This document shows, in pieces, positions 35,940-44,542 of a stretch of DNA of 64,000 nt. The notes below the pieces were generated by a model. That model worked only from the letters and a program-made list of their open reading frames with translations, was not told the origin of the DNA and made no database searches. Each line of letters begins with the position of its first letter. Within the stretch, counting starts at the first letter, position 1. The stretch is from Ensifer sp. IC4062 (lineage in GTDB: Bacteria > Pseudomonadota > Alphaproteobacteria > Rhizobiales > Rhizobiaceae). The translations under genes were made by a program, and so were the position numbers. The DNA is taken from positions 1 to 64,000 of the forward strand of contig NZ_JADYVD010000037.1 of assembly GCF_020193575.1 (NCBI RefSeq). The letters are read 5' to 3'.

Positions 35940-37268
35940 GTGCGACTTCGATTACCCCGATGGACCTCGACGATCCATGGCCAGATAACCGCCGTCATCT
36001 TCGCGTGCCTGATTATCGCCTTCGTCATCGGCTCGACGCTGGAACGCTGGGTGCGGAACGAGTACAACGCTCCTGACCTGGAAGCCATGTCAGCCCGCAT
36101 TTCCGCCATTGCCGCGGTTCTCGCGGAGGCAACTGCCGAGGAAAGGAAGGTCGTGCTGGCGGCGGCCAACCGGGGCGCGCAGGCACTTTCCCTGCGTCCG
36201 CTCTCCTATTTCGATGACGTCACGACTTCATCGCCGGACGAGCCACTCGTTCAGGTTGCCATCGATCGTCTGCTTCCTCCGGAGGACTGGCCTGTTCCCT
36301 TCGGAGGGTGGAGAACCTTCGTCGACGGCAAGCGCGTCCTCGCCGCAAAGGTAGACGCACACACGCTGGTGGTGACGGAACTGCAGCCGGACAGCTTTCT
36401 CCGCAACGACGCGCTGAGGTTCGGGTCGAATTACCTTGTGGCGACGGTGACGCTGATCATCTTGTTTTCCGTCTTCGCCGTCTGGGCGATCACCAGACCG
36501 CTGCGCCGCATCGCGTCGTCGGCCATGGAGGCTGATATCTCGGTCGGGTCGGCACCCTTCGAGGAGCGCGGCAGCGTCGAGATCGTCACGCTCGCCCGCG
36601 CGCTTAACACCATGCAGAACCGCATTTCCACTATGGTTGAGGCACGTACGCGGATGCTGCGTGGCATCAGCCACGATCTGCGCACTCCCCTGACGCGTTT
36701 GCGGCTTCGCGCCGAGCGCGTGAAGGAGCAGGAGGTGCGCGAGGAACTGCTGACCGATGTCGAGCGCATCGACCGCCTGCTGAAGGAAAGCCTCGGCTAT
36801 TTGCGAGACAATCACCAGCAAGAAGCGTTTCAGCGTGCAGATCTCGCCTCCATACTACAGACCGTATGCGACGAATTCGCCGATATGGGGCACACGGTAA
36901 GCTATAGCGGTCCGGCACGGATGGTGGCGAACTTCAAGCCTCTGGCGCTTACGCGCGCTGTTACCAATCTTTGCGAAAACGGCGTAAAATTTGCAACGAA
37001 GCTCGATGTCGAACTTCGGACAGACGGCCGCAATGCAATCATCGATGTCATGGACAACGGCCCAGGCATTCCTGAAGAATATCGAAGCCGCGTTCTCGAA
37101 CCCTTCTTCAAAATGGACGCCGCACGCGGGAACACGGACGCGGGCTTCGGCCTTGGTCTGTCTATCGTGACGGAGATCATTCAAGCCCACGGCGGCAAGC
37201 TGGAACTCCTTGACCGGCGCCCGCACGGACTCACCGCTACCATCACCTTGGCGTTGTCGCGCGCGTGA
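35940..37268 (+). CDS. Sensor histidine kinase
   Basis: 442 residues from a GTG at 35940, chosen because GAGGAG lies five bases upstream and it places the first membrane helix at residues 15-35; the frame is open further up. Order: TM1, periplasmic domain of about 125 residues, TM2 at about 164-185, HAMP (RPLRRIASSAMEAD), HisKA with phospho-acceptor His245 in LRGISHDLRTPLTRLR, then N box AVTNLCENGVKFA, G1 DNGPGIPEE, F box EPFFKMD and G2 GFGLGLSIV. EnvZ-like. Partner of the upstream OmpR-type regulator. Confidence 0.92.
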   Translation: MRLRLPRWTSTIHGQITAVIFACLIIAFVIGSTLERWVRNEYNAPDLEAMSARISAIAAVLAEATAEERKVVLAAANRGAQALSLRPLSYFDDVTTSSPDEPLVQVAIDRLLPPEDWPVPFGGWRTFVDGKRVLAAKVDAHTLVVTELQPDSFLRNDALRFGSNYLVATVTLIILFSVFAVWAITRPLRRIASSAMEADISVGSAPFEERGSVEIVTLARALNTMQNRISTMVEARTRMLRGISHDLRTPLTRLRLRAERVKEQEVREELLTDVERIDRLLKESLGYLRDNHQQEAFQRADLASILQTVCDEFADMGHTVSYSGPARMVANFKPLALTRAVTNLCENGVKFATKLDVELRTDGRNAIIDVMDNGPGIPEEYRSRVLEPFFKMDAARGNTDAGFGLGLSIVTEIIQAHGGKLELLDRRPHGLTATITLALSRA

Positions 37269-37455
37269 GACAGATGGCAGATGACAGTATGGAAGAACAG
37301 GGTGCCATATCGGCTCTAAGCGGTCTTTGCCCCATCGCATATCAGACGGCAGCGATGGGTCGAAGGGAGCCGTTCTTCACGAACGCTGTGCACGGCTTGT
37401 TGCGAGGATGTTCACGTTCTGGACTAATACGATCGCATAATGTATCGACGGGAAC

Positions 37456-37899
37456 TCACCATCTATTTGTGGTGATCAGGTGCAAGGCAGAATTGCCTCT
37501 TGTGACCGCCGCTGCTGACAGCTTGCGATCGAATGTCGCCAGCTGGCCCCCACGCTTCTTGGCGAGCGCAAGCAGATAGGTGTCAGTTACCTGCCCCGAC
37601 GTTAAGATCTTCGTGGGAGCGATATCACCTGACCCGACAAGGCTCACATCGTCCGGCCAAAAACTATGACCGGGGAGCGACCGCAATTTGCGGACGATCT
37701 CCATCACGAGTGACGGTGAACCGGGAGAGTTGGGATATTTGGGGTTGCCGACAATCCGTATGACACCATTTTCGGTAATGGGGCAGGTAGCCCACGCGGT
37801 CTGACCCATCGCCGCGAACCATTCGTGCGCATCGTCATGGGCTACATGGCCCGGATCGATTAAGGCAATCAGCACATTGACGTCGAGCAGGAAAGTCAC
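37456..37899 (-). CDS. PIN-domain ribonuclease toxin (VapC-like)
   Basis: 147 residues. FLLDVNVLIALIDPGHVAHDDAHEWF supplies the first acidic residues, PITENGVIRIVGNP the Glu, QVTDTYLLALAKKRGGQLATFDRKL the last Asp pair. This long, TA-associated PIN group (MJ1121-like) differs from the vapC at 20891. It overlaps its antitoxin by 4 bases. Confidence 0.85.
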   Translation of the reverse strand: MTFLLDVNVLIALIDPGHVAHDDAHEWFAAMGQTAWATCPITENGVIRIVGNPKYPNSPGSPSLVMEIVRKLRSLPGHSFWPDDVSLVGSGDIAPTKILTSGQVTDTYLLALAKKRGGQLATFDRKLSAAAVTRGNSALHLITTNRW

Positions 37900-38123
37900 G
37901 GCAGTTCGTCACGCAAGGCGTTCACGATTTCGAGCGTCACTGGCGGCGCATCCGGCCGAACTGACAGGAGAGGAATGCCATTGCGCTCGCCGCTGCTGCG
38001 CGGTCGGCTGAGAGACCGTCTCGCCAGCTCGGAAATGACCTCGCCGACGCTCCGGTGCTGCTGGGCTGCCATCGCCTTTGCGGCGATCAGGACATCGTCG
38101 TCGATTGCCAGGGTCGTTCTCAT
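37896..38123 (-). CDS. Ribbon-helix-helix antitoxin
   Basis: 75 residues. MRTTLAIDDDVLIAAKAMAAQQHRSVGEVISELARRSL is a CopG/RHH-type DNA-binding N-terminus; the tail with LLSVRPDAPPVTLEIVNALRDELP binds the toxin. The ATG at 38123 is preferred since GAGG lies five bases before it; an ATG at 38144 lies inside the operator-like repeats. Confidence 0.82.
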   Translation of the reverse strand: MRTTLAIDDDVLIAAKAMAAQQHRSVGEVISELARRSLSRPRSSGERNGIPLLSVRPDAPPVTLEIVNALRDELP

Positions 38124-38130
38124 ATCAGCC

Positions 38131-38157
38131 TCATCGCGCATCAATCATCACGCATCA
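38131..38157 (-). promoter_or_regulatory. Tandem operator-like repeats before the antitoxin gene
   Basis: TCATCGCGCATCA (38131-38143) and TCATCACGCATCA (38145-38157) differ at one base with a 14-base period, and reach into the ribosome-binding region of the antitoxin. RHH antitoxins bind such repeats to repress their own operon. Confidence 0.6.
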
Positions 38158-38413
38158 TATAAAGCAAGTGGTCCGCCATCTCAAGGTGGATACCGAAAGG
38201 ACGCGGTCATTGAACCAATCTGTTCACTGGCGGAAACGGTTGAAATCACATTCTCAAATCTGTGCGCGAACCCCGGATCTCCGGTTCGAATCTGCTCAAG
38301 GCGAGGGATATCAGTCCACTCCCGAAATCCGAGGAGCTGTAGCGGCGGCGTTCTAATCAATGCCGTCTGGTCCCAGGTGCAATTCCTCCGTTCGCACGCC
38401 CGGGACTTATCAG

Positions 38414-39583
38414 CTAAGACGCCGATGTCAGCTTGACGTTGCCGCCATGGCCGCCGCCGCCGAAGACCTGCCGATCACCGAAGGACGACCGCAACTGGTT
38501 GCGCGCGCCAGGAAGGCCAAGTTCTGGGAACAGCAGCTCGGATACGCGGTAGGCCTCTTCCACGTGTGGATAGCCGGAGGCGATCACCGTATCGATGCCG
38601 AGCTCCTGGTATTCGCGGAGCCGCGCGGCGACGGTCTTTGGCGAGCCCACCAGGGCAGTGCCCGCGCCGGAACGCACCAGGCCGATGCCGGCCCACAGGT
38701 TCGGCGAGACTTCGAGCTTGTCGCGCCGTCCGTTGTGGAGTGCCACCATGCGCGCCTGGCCAACCGAATCGGAGTTCTTCGTGAGCACCTCCTGCGCGGC
38801 GGCGATGGCCTCGTCCGACAGTTTTGAGATTAGCCGGTCGGCGGCTTCCCATGCCTCTTCATCCGTTTCTCGCACGATGAAATGCAGGCGAATGCCGAAG
38901 GTCGCCTCGCGACCTTTCGCGGCGGCGGCCTTGCGCGCATGGGCGACCTTTTCCGCCACCTGTGCCGGTGGCTCTCCCCACGTCAAGTACTTGTCGACGA
39001 GGCCGCCCGCAAACTCGATCGCCGCGTCCGACGAACCGCCGAAATAGATCGGCGGGCGGAGCTGCTGCACCGGCGGCAGACCAAGCCGGGCGTCAATCGC
39101 CTTGATGTACTTGCCATCGAGGGTAGACCTGCCGGTTTCGATCAGTTCGTTGAAGACCTGGAAGAATTCGGCCGCGTGGTCGTAGCGCTCGTCATGCGGC
39201 AGGAAGATGCCGTCTCCGCCGAGTTCCTGCGCGCTGCCGCCGACCACGATGTTCAGCAGCAGCCGGCCGTTCGATACGCGGTCGAGTGTGGAGGCCAAGC
39301 GCGCATAATAGGCCGGCGTCGCCGTGCCGGGGCGGATTGCCACCAGGAATTTCAGCTTCTCGGTGCGGGCGGCGAGGTCGGCGGCCAAGACGAAGGACTC
39401 TTCGCATGCTGCGCCGACCGGAATGAGTACGCCTGAATAGCCGAGGCGGTCGACGGCGATTGCGATCTCGCGGAAATAGCCCGGATCCGAGGGGCGGCTG
39501 AGTTCATCCGAACCGAGATAGGCGCCGTCGCCGGAACTCGGGATGAACCAGAGGAAATCGAGAGGCTGGTCGGATTTGGTCAT
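38414..39583 (-). CDS. ssuD: FMNH2-dependent alkanesulfonate monooxygenase
   Basis: 389 residues, SsuD-like bacterial luciferase fold. Signs are [20 protein letters not shown]-type [22 protein letters not shown] (SsuD Cys region), [47 protein letters not shown], and [14 protein letters not shown]. It splits sulfonates into aldehyde and sulfite with reduced flavin, which must come from a reductase such as that at 53224. The start at 39583 gives the conserved N-terminus. Downstream of the amino-acid-type importer on the same strand, with its own possible promoter in the 183-base gap. Confidence 0.9.
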   Translation of the reverse strand: MTKSDQPLDFLWFIPSSGDGAYLGSDELSRPSDPGYFREIAIAVDRLGYSGVLIPVGAACEESFVLAADLAARTEKLKFLVAIRPGTATPAYYARLASTLDRVSNGRLLLNIVVGGSAQELGGDGIFLPHDERYDHAAEFFQVFNELIETGRSTLDGKYIKAIDARLGLPPVQQLRPPIYFGGSSDAAIEFAGGLVDKYLTWGEPPAQVAEKVAHARKAAAAKGREATFGIRLHFIVRETDEEAWEAADRLISKLSDEAIAAAQEVLTKNSDSVGQARMVALHNGRRDKLEVSPNLWAGIGLVRSGAGTALVGSPKTVAARLREYQELGIDTVIASGYPHVEEAYRVSELLFPELGLPGARNQLRSSFGDRQVFGGGGHGGNVKLTSAS

Positions 39584-39766
39584 GAAGTGTCTTTCTGCTA
39601 GGCCAGCGGCCGGTTGTCTGGAGAGCGCCCGCAAGCCAAGGCAAGCGTGTTTCCGAACAACATAATGAAGTCTATAGTTTCAGTAAGGAAATGATTTCTC
39701 TTTTGCCGGTTAAGCCGGAATTTTTCATCGCCGTGGGCGTGCCGGAGAGGCGCATTTCCCGTCTTG

Positions 39767-40840
39767 TTATGGCGCTTGATGCCTACCGGCCGAAAACCGA
39801 CCTTCGAGCCACCGGCTGTAGCGCGAGGCCCCGGAGCATACGACGAAATAGACCGCCGCGGCGACCAGGTATGCTTCATTGTAGAAACCCAGCCAATCGG
39901 GATCGGCGGCGGAGGCGCGGGCGGCGTTGAGGAGATCGAAGATGCCGATGACGGCGAGCAGCGATGTTGCCAGGAGAAAACCGATAGCGAGATTGACCAT
40001 GCCCGGAATCACGATGCGCAAGGCTTGCGGCAGGATGATTAGTTGCTGGGTGCGCCAGTAGCCGAGACCGAGCGCTGTCGCCGCCTCCGTCTGCCCGGAG
40101 GGAATTGCCTGCAGGCCGGCGCGGATAACCTCGGCAACATAAGCGGCCCAGAACAGCGTCACCATGATCATCGCGCGCAGCATTTTGTCGATCGAGAGTC
40201 CGTCTGGCAGTGCCATCGGCAGGATCAGCATGGCGACGTAAAGGATGCCGACCATAGGCGTTCCGCGCATGAGCTCGATATAGAGGACGGAGAAGGTGCG
40301 CAAACCGCCGAGCTTAGAGCGGCGGGCAAGCGCCAGCAGCAACGCAATCGGCGTTGCTGCTGCAAAGCAGACCGCCCAGACGAAAAGCGTCACCGGCAGG
40401 CCGCCCCATTGATTTGACGGAATTGGCGTGGCGCTGAAGGCGCCCTGCATCAGGAACCAGCAGGCGAGAACGGCGAGCGGCCAAGCGAGAAGGAGCGGCC
40501 GTCCCCAGAAGCGCGGCAGCGCGCTCGCCGTCAGGATCAACGCCAGCAGCAGGATGACGAGTGCCGGCCGCCATTGCAGGTCCGGCGGATAGAAGGCGAA
40601 AAGGATGAAGCGCAGCTTCGCCATGACGAAGGCCCAGCAGGCGCCGGCCCGTGTGCAGGCATCGGCGTCACCGGTGAAAGTGGCGTCGAGCACTGCCCAG
40701 CGGAAGAGCGGCGGCAGGACCTGCGCGAGGAGCAGCAGCGTAGCGAGAGTTATCAGGGTGTTGGTGCGGGTGCCGAACAGGCCGGTGCACAGGACCGTCA
40801 GGATGCGGGCGAGGGTGTTGCGGGAGCGGGCGATACTCAT
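39767..40840 (-). CDS. Polar amino-acid ABC transporter permease, AapM-like
   Basis: 357 residues, HisM/AapM type. Long N-terminal extension with extra membrane segments, then the permease core (FSVLYIELMRGTPMVGILYV, AAYVAEVIRAGLQAIPSGQTEAATALGLGYWRTQQLIILPQALR) carrying the EAA coupling loop. It forms a heterodimer with the AapQ-like protein, whose gene overlaps by 4 bases. No AapP-type ATPase gene follows, contrary to usual aapJQMP order. Confidence 0.85.
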   Translation of the reverse strand: MSIARSRNTLARILTVLCTGLFGTRTNTLITLATLLLLAQVLPPLFRWAVLDATFTGDADACTRAGACWAFVMAKLRFILFAFYPPDLQWRPALVILLLALILTASALPRFWGRPLLLAWPLAVLACWFLMQGAFSATPIPSNQWGGLPVTLFVWAVCFAAATPIALLLALARRSKLGGLRTFSVLYIELMRGTPMVGILYVAMLILPMALPDGLSIDKMLRAMIMVTLFWAAYVAEVIRAGLQAIPSGQTEAATALGLGYWRTQQLIILPQALRIVIPGMVNLAIGFLLATSLLAVIGIFDLLNAARASAADPDWLGFYNEAYLVAAAVYFVVCSGASRYSRWLEGRFSAGRHQAP

Positions 40841-42036
40841 CGGGCGAACCCTCTCAGAGCGATGCGGCTGTTGTAGGCGTTCATCAAGGCGGAGAGGGTC
40901 AGGTTGATGGCAAGGAAGGTGCCGATGAGTGTAGCCAGAGCCTCCATGGACTGACCGGTTGTGTTGGCCGTCGTATTGATGACGCTTACGAGATCGGGAA
41001 AGCCGATGGCGACCGCAAGGCTCGAATCCTTGGTGAGGTCGAGATAACTCGATGTCGTCAGCGGCGTGATGACGCGCAGCGCCTGCGGCAGAACGACGAG
41101 GTGGATGATTTGACCGTCATGGAGGCCAAGTGCCCGCGCGGCCTCCCATTGACCGGAGCCGACCGACTGGATGCCCGCGCGCACGATCTCCGCGATGAGG
41201 GCGGAAAATTTTACGACCAGGCCGGTGAGCAGCGCCGCGAACTCTGGCGAGAGATTGACGCCGCCGCGGATGTTGAAGCCGGACAGCGACGGTACCTCGG
41301 CGACGGGCTGTGCGCCGGAGAGGAAGAGGAAAACGAGGGCTGCGGCAAGGACCAGGCCGATGGCAACCGCGCCGGAGCGGCGCGTCAGCCGGCCCGCGAA
41401 CCGAAGCAGCAGCAGGGTTGCCATGCAAGCGCAAGTCGTGAGCGTCAGTGCCGCATGAAGGCCCACGGGCCCTGCCTCTAATGACAGCGAGGGCAGATAG
41501 ACACCGCGATTGGTGAGGAAGACCGTACCGAAGAAGACGGAGGCCTGACGCGGGGCCGGCAGGGCTTTTGCGATGGAAATCCAGAAGAAAAGCTGGAGCA
41601 ACAGCGGCGTGTTGCGGGTGATCTCAATGAACCAACGCACGAGTCCGGAGAGCAGCAGGTTGCGCGAAAGCCCGGCAATGCCGATGGCAACACCGCAGAT
41701 CGTCGCGAAGAAGCAGCCGAGCAGCGAGACCTTCAAGGTGTTGAGAAGCCCGGCAATAATCGCCCGGAGATAGGTGTCGCCCGCCCGGAACCCGATGGGG
41801 CTTTCGCCGATCTCGAAATTGGCGGAGCTGTAGAGGAAACCGAAGCCGGGCAGGATGCCGACGCGCGCCATGGTATCGAGCACGTTCGAAACGAACAATG
41901 CGCCGAGGGCGGCTAGTGCCACGAGAAAGGCAAGCTGACAGAATGGCCAGCCGCCCCACCAGGCGCGGAACTTCCCGATGATGCCGAGCCGTGGAGAGCC
42001 CGGCAGAAGGGTGCGGAAAACGCGTCGGTCAGACAT
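40837..42036 (-). CDS. Polar amino-acid ABC transporter permease, AapQ-like
   Basis: 399 residues. Core motifs RWFIEITRNTPLLLQLFFWI and LTGLVVKFSALIAEIVRAGIQSVGSGQWEAARALGLHDGQIIHLVVLPQALRV, with around eight membrane segments, match the long AapQ/BztB permeases. The ATG at 42036 shares its A with the TGA of the binding-protein gene, so translation is coupled. The frame continues upstream into that gene but is a shadow there. Confidence 0.87.
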   Translation of the reverse strand: MSDRRVFRTLLPGSPRLGIIGKFRAWWGGWPFCQLAFLVALAALGALFVSNVLDTMARVGILPGFGFLYSSANFEIGESPIGFRAGDTYLRAIIAGLLNTLKVSLLGCFFATICGVAIGIAGLSRNLLLSGLVRWFIEITRNTPLLLQLFFWISIAKALPAPRQASVFFGTVFLTNRGVYLPSLSLEAGPVGLHAALTLTTCACMATLLLLRFAGRLTRRSGAVAIGLVLAAALVFLFLSGAQPVAEVPSLSGFNIRGGVNLSPEFAALLTGLVVKFSALIAEIVRAGIQSVGSGQWEAARALGLHDGQIIHLVVLPQALRVITPLTTSSYLDLTKDSSLAVAIGFPDLVSVINTTANTTGQSMEALATLIGTFLAINLTLSALMNAYNSRIALRGFAR

Positions 42037-43067
42037 CAGCGGAAGGGCGGCGAATAGAGCAGGCCGCCATCGGTCCAGAGGCTGTTGTAGCCGCGCTCCC
42101 AGCCGAGCGGCTTCAGGTGGCGATCGAAAATCTCGCCATAACTGCCGACGGTCTTGATGATGTTGTAGGCCCATTTCGGGTCGAGGCCGAGTTCGTTGCC
42201 GAAGGACGGATCGACGCCGAGGAAGCGCTGGATGGCCGGATCGTCCGACTCCAGGAATTCGTCGACATTGGCAGAGGTGATGCCCCATTCCTCGGCCTGG
42301 ATGGTGGCGTTCACCGTCCAGTTCACGAGCTCCAGCCAGCGGTCGTCGCCGCCGGCGATTGCCGGTGCGAGCGGCTCTTTGGAAAGGCGCTCGGGTAGAA
42401 GCACATACTCGTCAGGATTCTTCAGCTGCGTGCGCTTGCCGACGAGATCGGAGGAATCCTGCGTGATCGCGTCAACGCGGCCTGATTCCAACGCATCGAT
42501 GAACTGTCCGGTATCCTCGATCGTGACCGGCGTAAACGCCTTACCGGTCTTGCGGAAGAAGTCGGTGACGTTGAGTTCGCCGGTCGTGCCGCTCTGGGCG
42601 GCGATGGTCGCGCCGTCGAGATCGGTGGCCTTCGTCACGCCAAGGTCCTTGCGCACGAGAATGCCCTGGCCGTCATAGAAGATCGTCGGGCCGAAATGGA
42701 AGCCAAGCTTGAATGCGCGGGTGGTCGTGACTGTCACGCCGGACAGCAGGATGTCGAACTCGCCGCTCTGTAGCGCCGGAAGTCGCTGCTGCGGCGAAGA
42801 ACTGGTGAACTCCACCTTGTCCGGCGTGCCGAAAACGGTGATCGAAAGAGCTCGGCCAAAATCGATGAAGAAGCCCTGCCATTTGCCGTTGCTGTCCGGC
42901 GCGAAGAAACCGGGCGTCGTGCCGACGCCGACCTTGATCGCACCACGCTGGTTGATCTTGTCGAGCGTCGGGCCGGCATGGGCAAGGCCCGATAGCATGA
43001 CGGTCGCAAGGAAGGTGGCGGCCGCCGCCGACTTGATGGCCCGCCGGAAGGTCTTTTGCACTAGCAT
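42036..43067 (-). CDS. Periplasmic amino-acid-type binding protein, AapJ-like
   Basis: 343 residues, signal peptide ending LAHA-G. Family 3 binding protein: LDKINQRGAIKVGVGTTPGFFAPDSNGKWQGFFIDFGRAL, QQRLPALQSGEFDILLSGVTVT, VAAQSGTTGEL-like IAAQSGTTGELNV, and NVDEFLESDDPAIQRFLG late, as in AapJ/BztA. Next to ssuD, its ligand may be a sulfur-bearing amino acid or sulfonate such as cysteate; that is inferred from context only. Confidence 0.87.
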   Translation of the reverse strand: MLVQKTFRRAIKSAAAATFLATVMLSGLAHAGPTLDKINQRGAIKVGVGTTPGFFAPDSNGKWQGFFIDFGRALSITVFGTPDKVEFTSSSPQQRLPALQSGEFDILLSGVTVTTTRAFKLGFHFGPTIFYDGQGILVRKDLGVTKATDLDGATIAAQSGTTGELNVTDFFRKTGKAFTPVTIEDTGQFIDALESGRVDAITQDSSDLVGKRTQLKNPDEYVLLPERLSKEPLAPAIAGGDDRWLELVNWTVNATIQAEEWGITSANVDEFLESDDPAIQRFLGVDPSFGNELGLDPKWAYNIIKTVGSYGEIFDRHLKPLGWERGYNSLWTDGGLLYSPPFR

Positions 43068-43143
43068 GTTGAAATGTCCCCATTTTTAGAAAGAACTGAG
43101 CTTCTGCCGCATGGGCGCTCTGCCGACTCGTGGAAGCTTTGAT

Positions 43144-43167
43144 GATAATATCCATAAATTTAGTGTA
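43144..43167 (-). promoter_or_regulatory. Sulfur-locus motif before the AapJ-like gene
   Basis: Read on +: GATAATATCCATAAATTTAG, running into TGTA. It carries the ATCCATAAA core and, on the minus strand, TACACTAAAT. Core 83-88 bases before the start codon. Related copies occur at 43431, 52921, 54131 and 63078. Confidence 0.5.
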
Positions 43168-43430
43168 TTTAAGGAACAAGCGCCCAAATTTGCCAGCCTG
43201 AAGCGAAAATTGCTTCCCGCAATGAGCGCGTCGACGTTTGACTTCCCTCGACGGGAAAGCTGGCGGCGAGGTGCCGCAGTGGCGCCAATAAAGCGCGTGA
43301 CTGACTCGCCGTGCTTGAGAAAGGCACGTTCGACTGGTTTCGTCCCTGCCTCGAGAAGTGCTGCCGCTCGACGGAAAACGCTATCCCAAGTCCCGTCCCT
43401 TCCGTGAAACAATATTTCCCGCTCGACCCA

Positions 43431-43462
43431 GCATATAATCCATTAAATCTATGTACTAAATG
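43431..43462 (+). promoter_or_regulatory. Sulfur-locus motif before the SsuA-like gene
   Basis: GCATATAATCCATTAAATCT followed by ATGTACTAAATG. Contains ATCCAT 64-69 bases before the start and TACTAAAT nearer to it. Confidence 0.5.
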
Positions 43463-43506
43463 TGGTGCTGCTAATCTTGCCTTCTCACGTTGCGAGGGAA
43501 AATCCG

Positions 43507-44538
43507 ATGCGCCAGCAATCCGAGACCAGTTTCTTCAAGGGCCTGTCGCGCCGCGGCCTGATCAAAGGGGCGAGCGCAGCGGCGGCCGCCGCGGCCGGCG
43601 TGATCGGCGCCCGATCGACGCGCTATGCCATTGCCGGCAATCTTATTCCCATCAAGCTCGAATGGACCGAGGTCGCCGCCTGCCATTCGCCGGTTGGCTT
43701 TGGCCTCGCCAAGGGCATCTATGCCAAGTACGGCCTCGACGTGGAACTATTCTACCAGGGATCGAGCGGGCAGACGCTGATCCAGGCACTCGCCACCCGC
43801 AAGGCTGAGGCCGGCCCCGGCCTTCTCTACGATTGGCTGAAGCCGATCGAGCAGGGTTTTGATGTGCGGCTTTTCGCCGGTTCGCACGGCGGCTGCCAGA
43901 GCATCCTCGTTAAGCCCAACTCCGACATCAAGACGCTGACCGATCTCAAGGGCAAGACGATTGGCACCTTCGACGTCATGTCGCCCTCGCGTGTGGCCTT
44001 TTCGGTCGCGCTCGCCAAAGTCGGCCTCAACCCGGAAACCGACGTCACCTGGAAGGTCTTCCCTTTCGATCTCGTCGCCGAAGGCGTGCTGAAGGGCGAA
44101 GCGGACGCGGTCGCGCACATGGACCCTTGGGCCTATTCCTATGAGAAGAAACACGGTTTTCGCCGCGTGGCCGATACCCAGACCGGTACATTCCAGGACC
44201 GTGTCTGCTGTGTGCTCGGTGTCAACGGCGAATATTACGAGGCCAACAAGGACGCCATCAAGCGCGTCGCCGCTGCGAACCTCGAAATCCACCAATACAC
44301 GGCAAAGCACCCGGATGAGGTGGCGAAGTGGTATTTCGACACGCTGAAACCCGGCTTGCCGCTCGAGGACCTGACCGAGGTTCTGTCCGTTTTCACCTAT
44401 CATGACCACTGGTTCGGCAAGGAGCTGCTGAAGGAAGTCAAGACGGGTTATGAGGACCTCAAGCTGACGGGCGTGATCGACGCTTCCACTGATCCGGAAG
44501 AGATCGCAAGCCGTATCACCATCGACATCTTCGCGTGA
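43507..44538 (+). CDS. Sulfonate-type ABC substrate-binding protein (SsuA-like)
   Basis: 343 residues. Twin-arginine signal LSRRGLIKGASAAAAAAAG, so export in folded form is likely. NrtA/SsuA/TauA-type fold: EVAACHSPVGFGLAKGIYAKYGLDVELFYQGSSGQTLIQALATRKAEAG, LKGKTIGTFDVMSPSR, GEADAVAHMDPWAYSYEK. Two Cys residues sit at VCCVLG. ATG 43507 has GAGGGA at seven bases. First gene of an importer operon continuing to 46333 and probably to the MetY gene. Confidence 0.85.
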   Translation: MRQQSETSFFKGLSRRGLIKGASAAAAAAAGVIGARSTRYAIAGNLIPIKLEWTEVAACHSPVGFGLAKGIYAKYGLDVELFYQGSSGQTLIQALATRKAEAGPGLLYDWLKPIEQGFDVRLFAGSHGGCQSILVKPNSDIKTLTDLKGKTIGTFDVMSPSRVAFSVALAKVGLNPETDVTWKVFPFDLVAEGVLKGEADAVAHMDPWAYSYEKKHGFRRVADTQTGTFQDRVCCVLGVNGEYYEANKDAIKRVAAANLEIHQYTAKHPDEVAKWYFDTLKPGLPLEDLTEVLSVFTYHDHWFGKELLKEVKTGYEDLKLTGVIDASTDPEEIASRITIDIFA

Positions 44539-44542
44539 TCCG

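Larger units (their letters stand above)
43068..43506. other. Divergent regulatory region between two importer operons
   Basis: 439 bases. It is notably AT-rich at both ends, where the two motif copies lie (43144-43167 and 43431-43462); the middle is of average composition and shows no gene. Confidence 0.55.

Noticed and set aside
38262-38300. tRNA T-arm-like sequence (CCGGTTCGAATCTG)
   Set aside because: The bases flanking GGTTCGAATC do not pair as a T-stem and no other tRNA arms are present; it only forms an imperfect hairpin.
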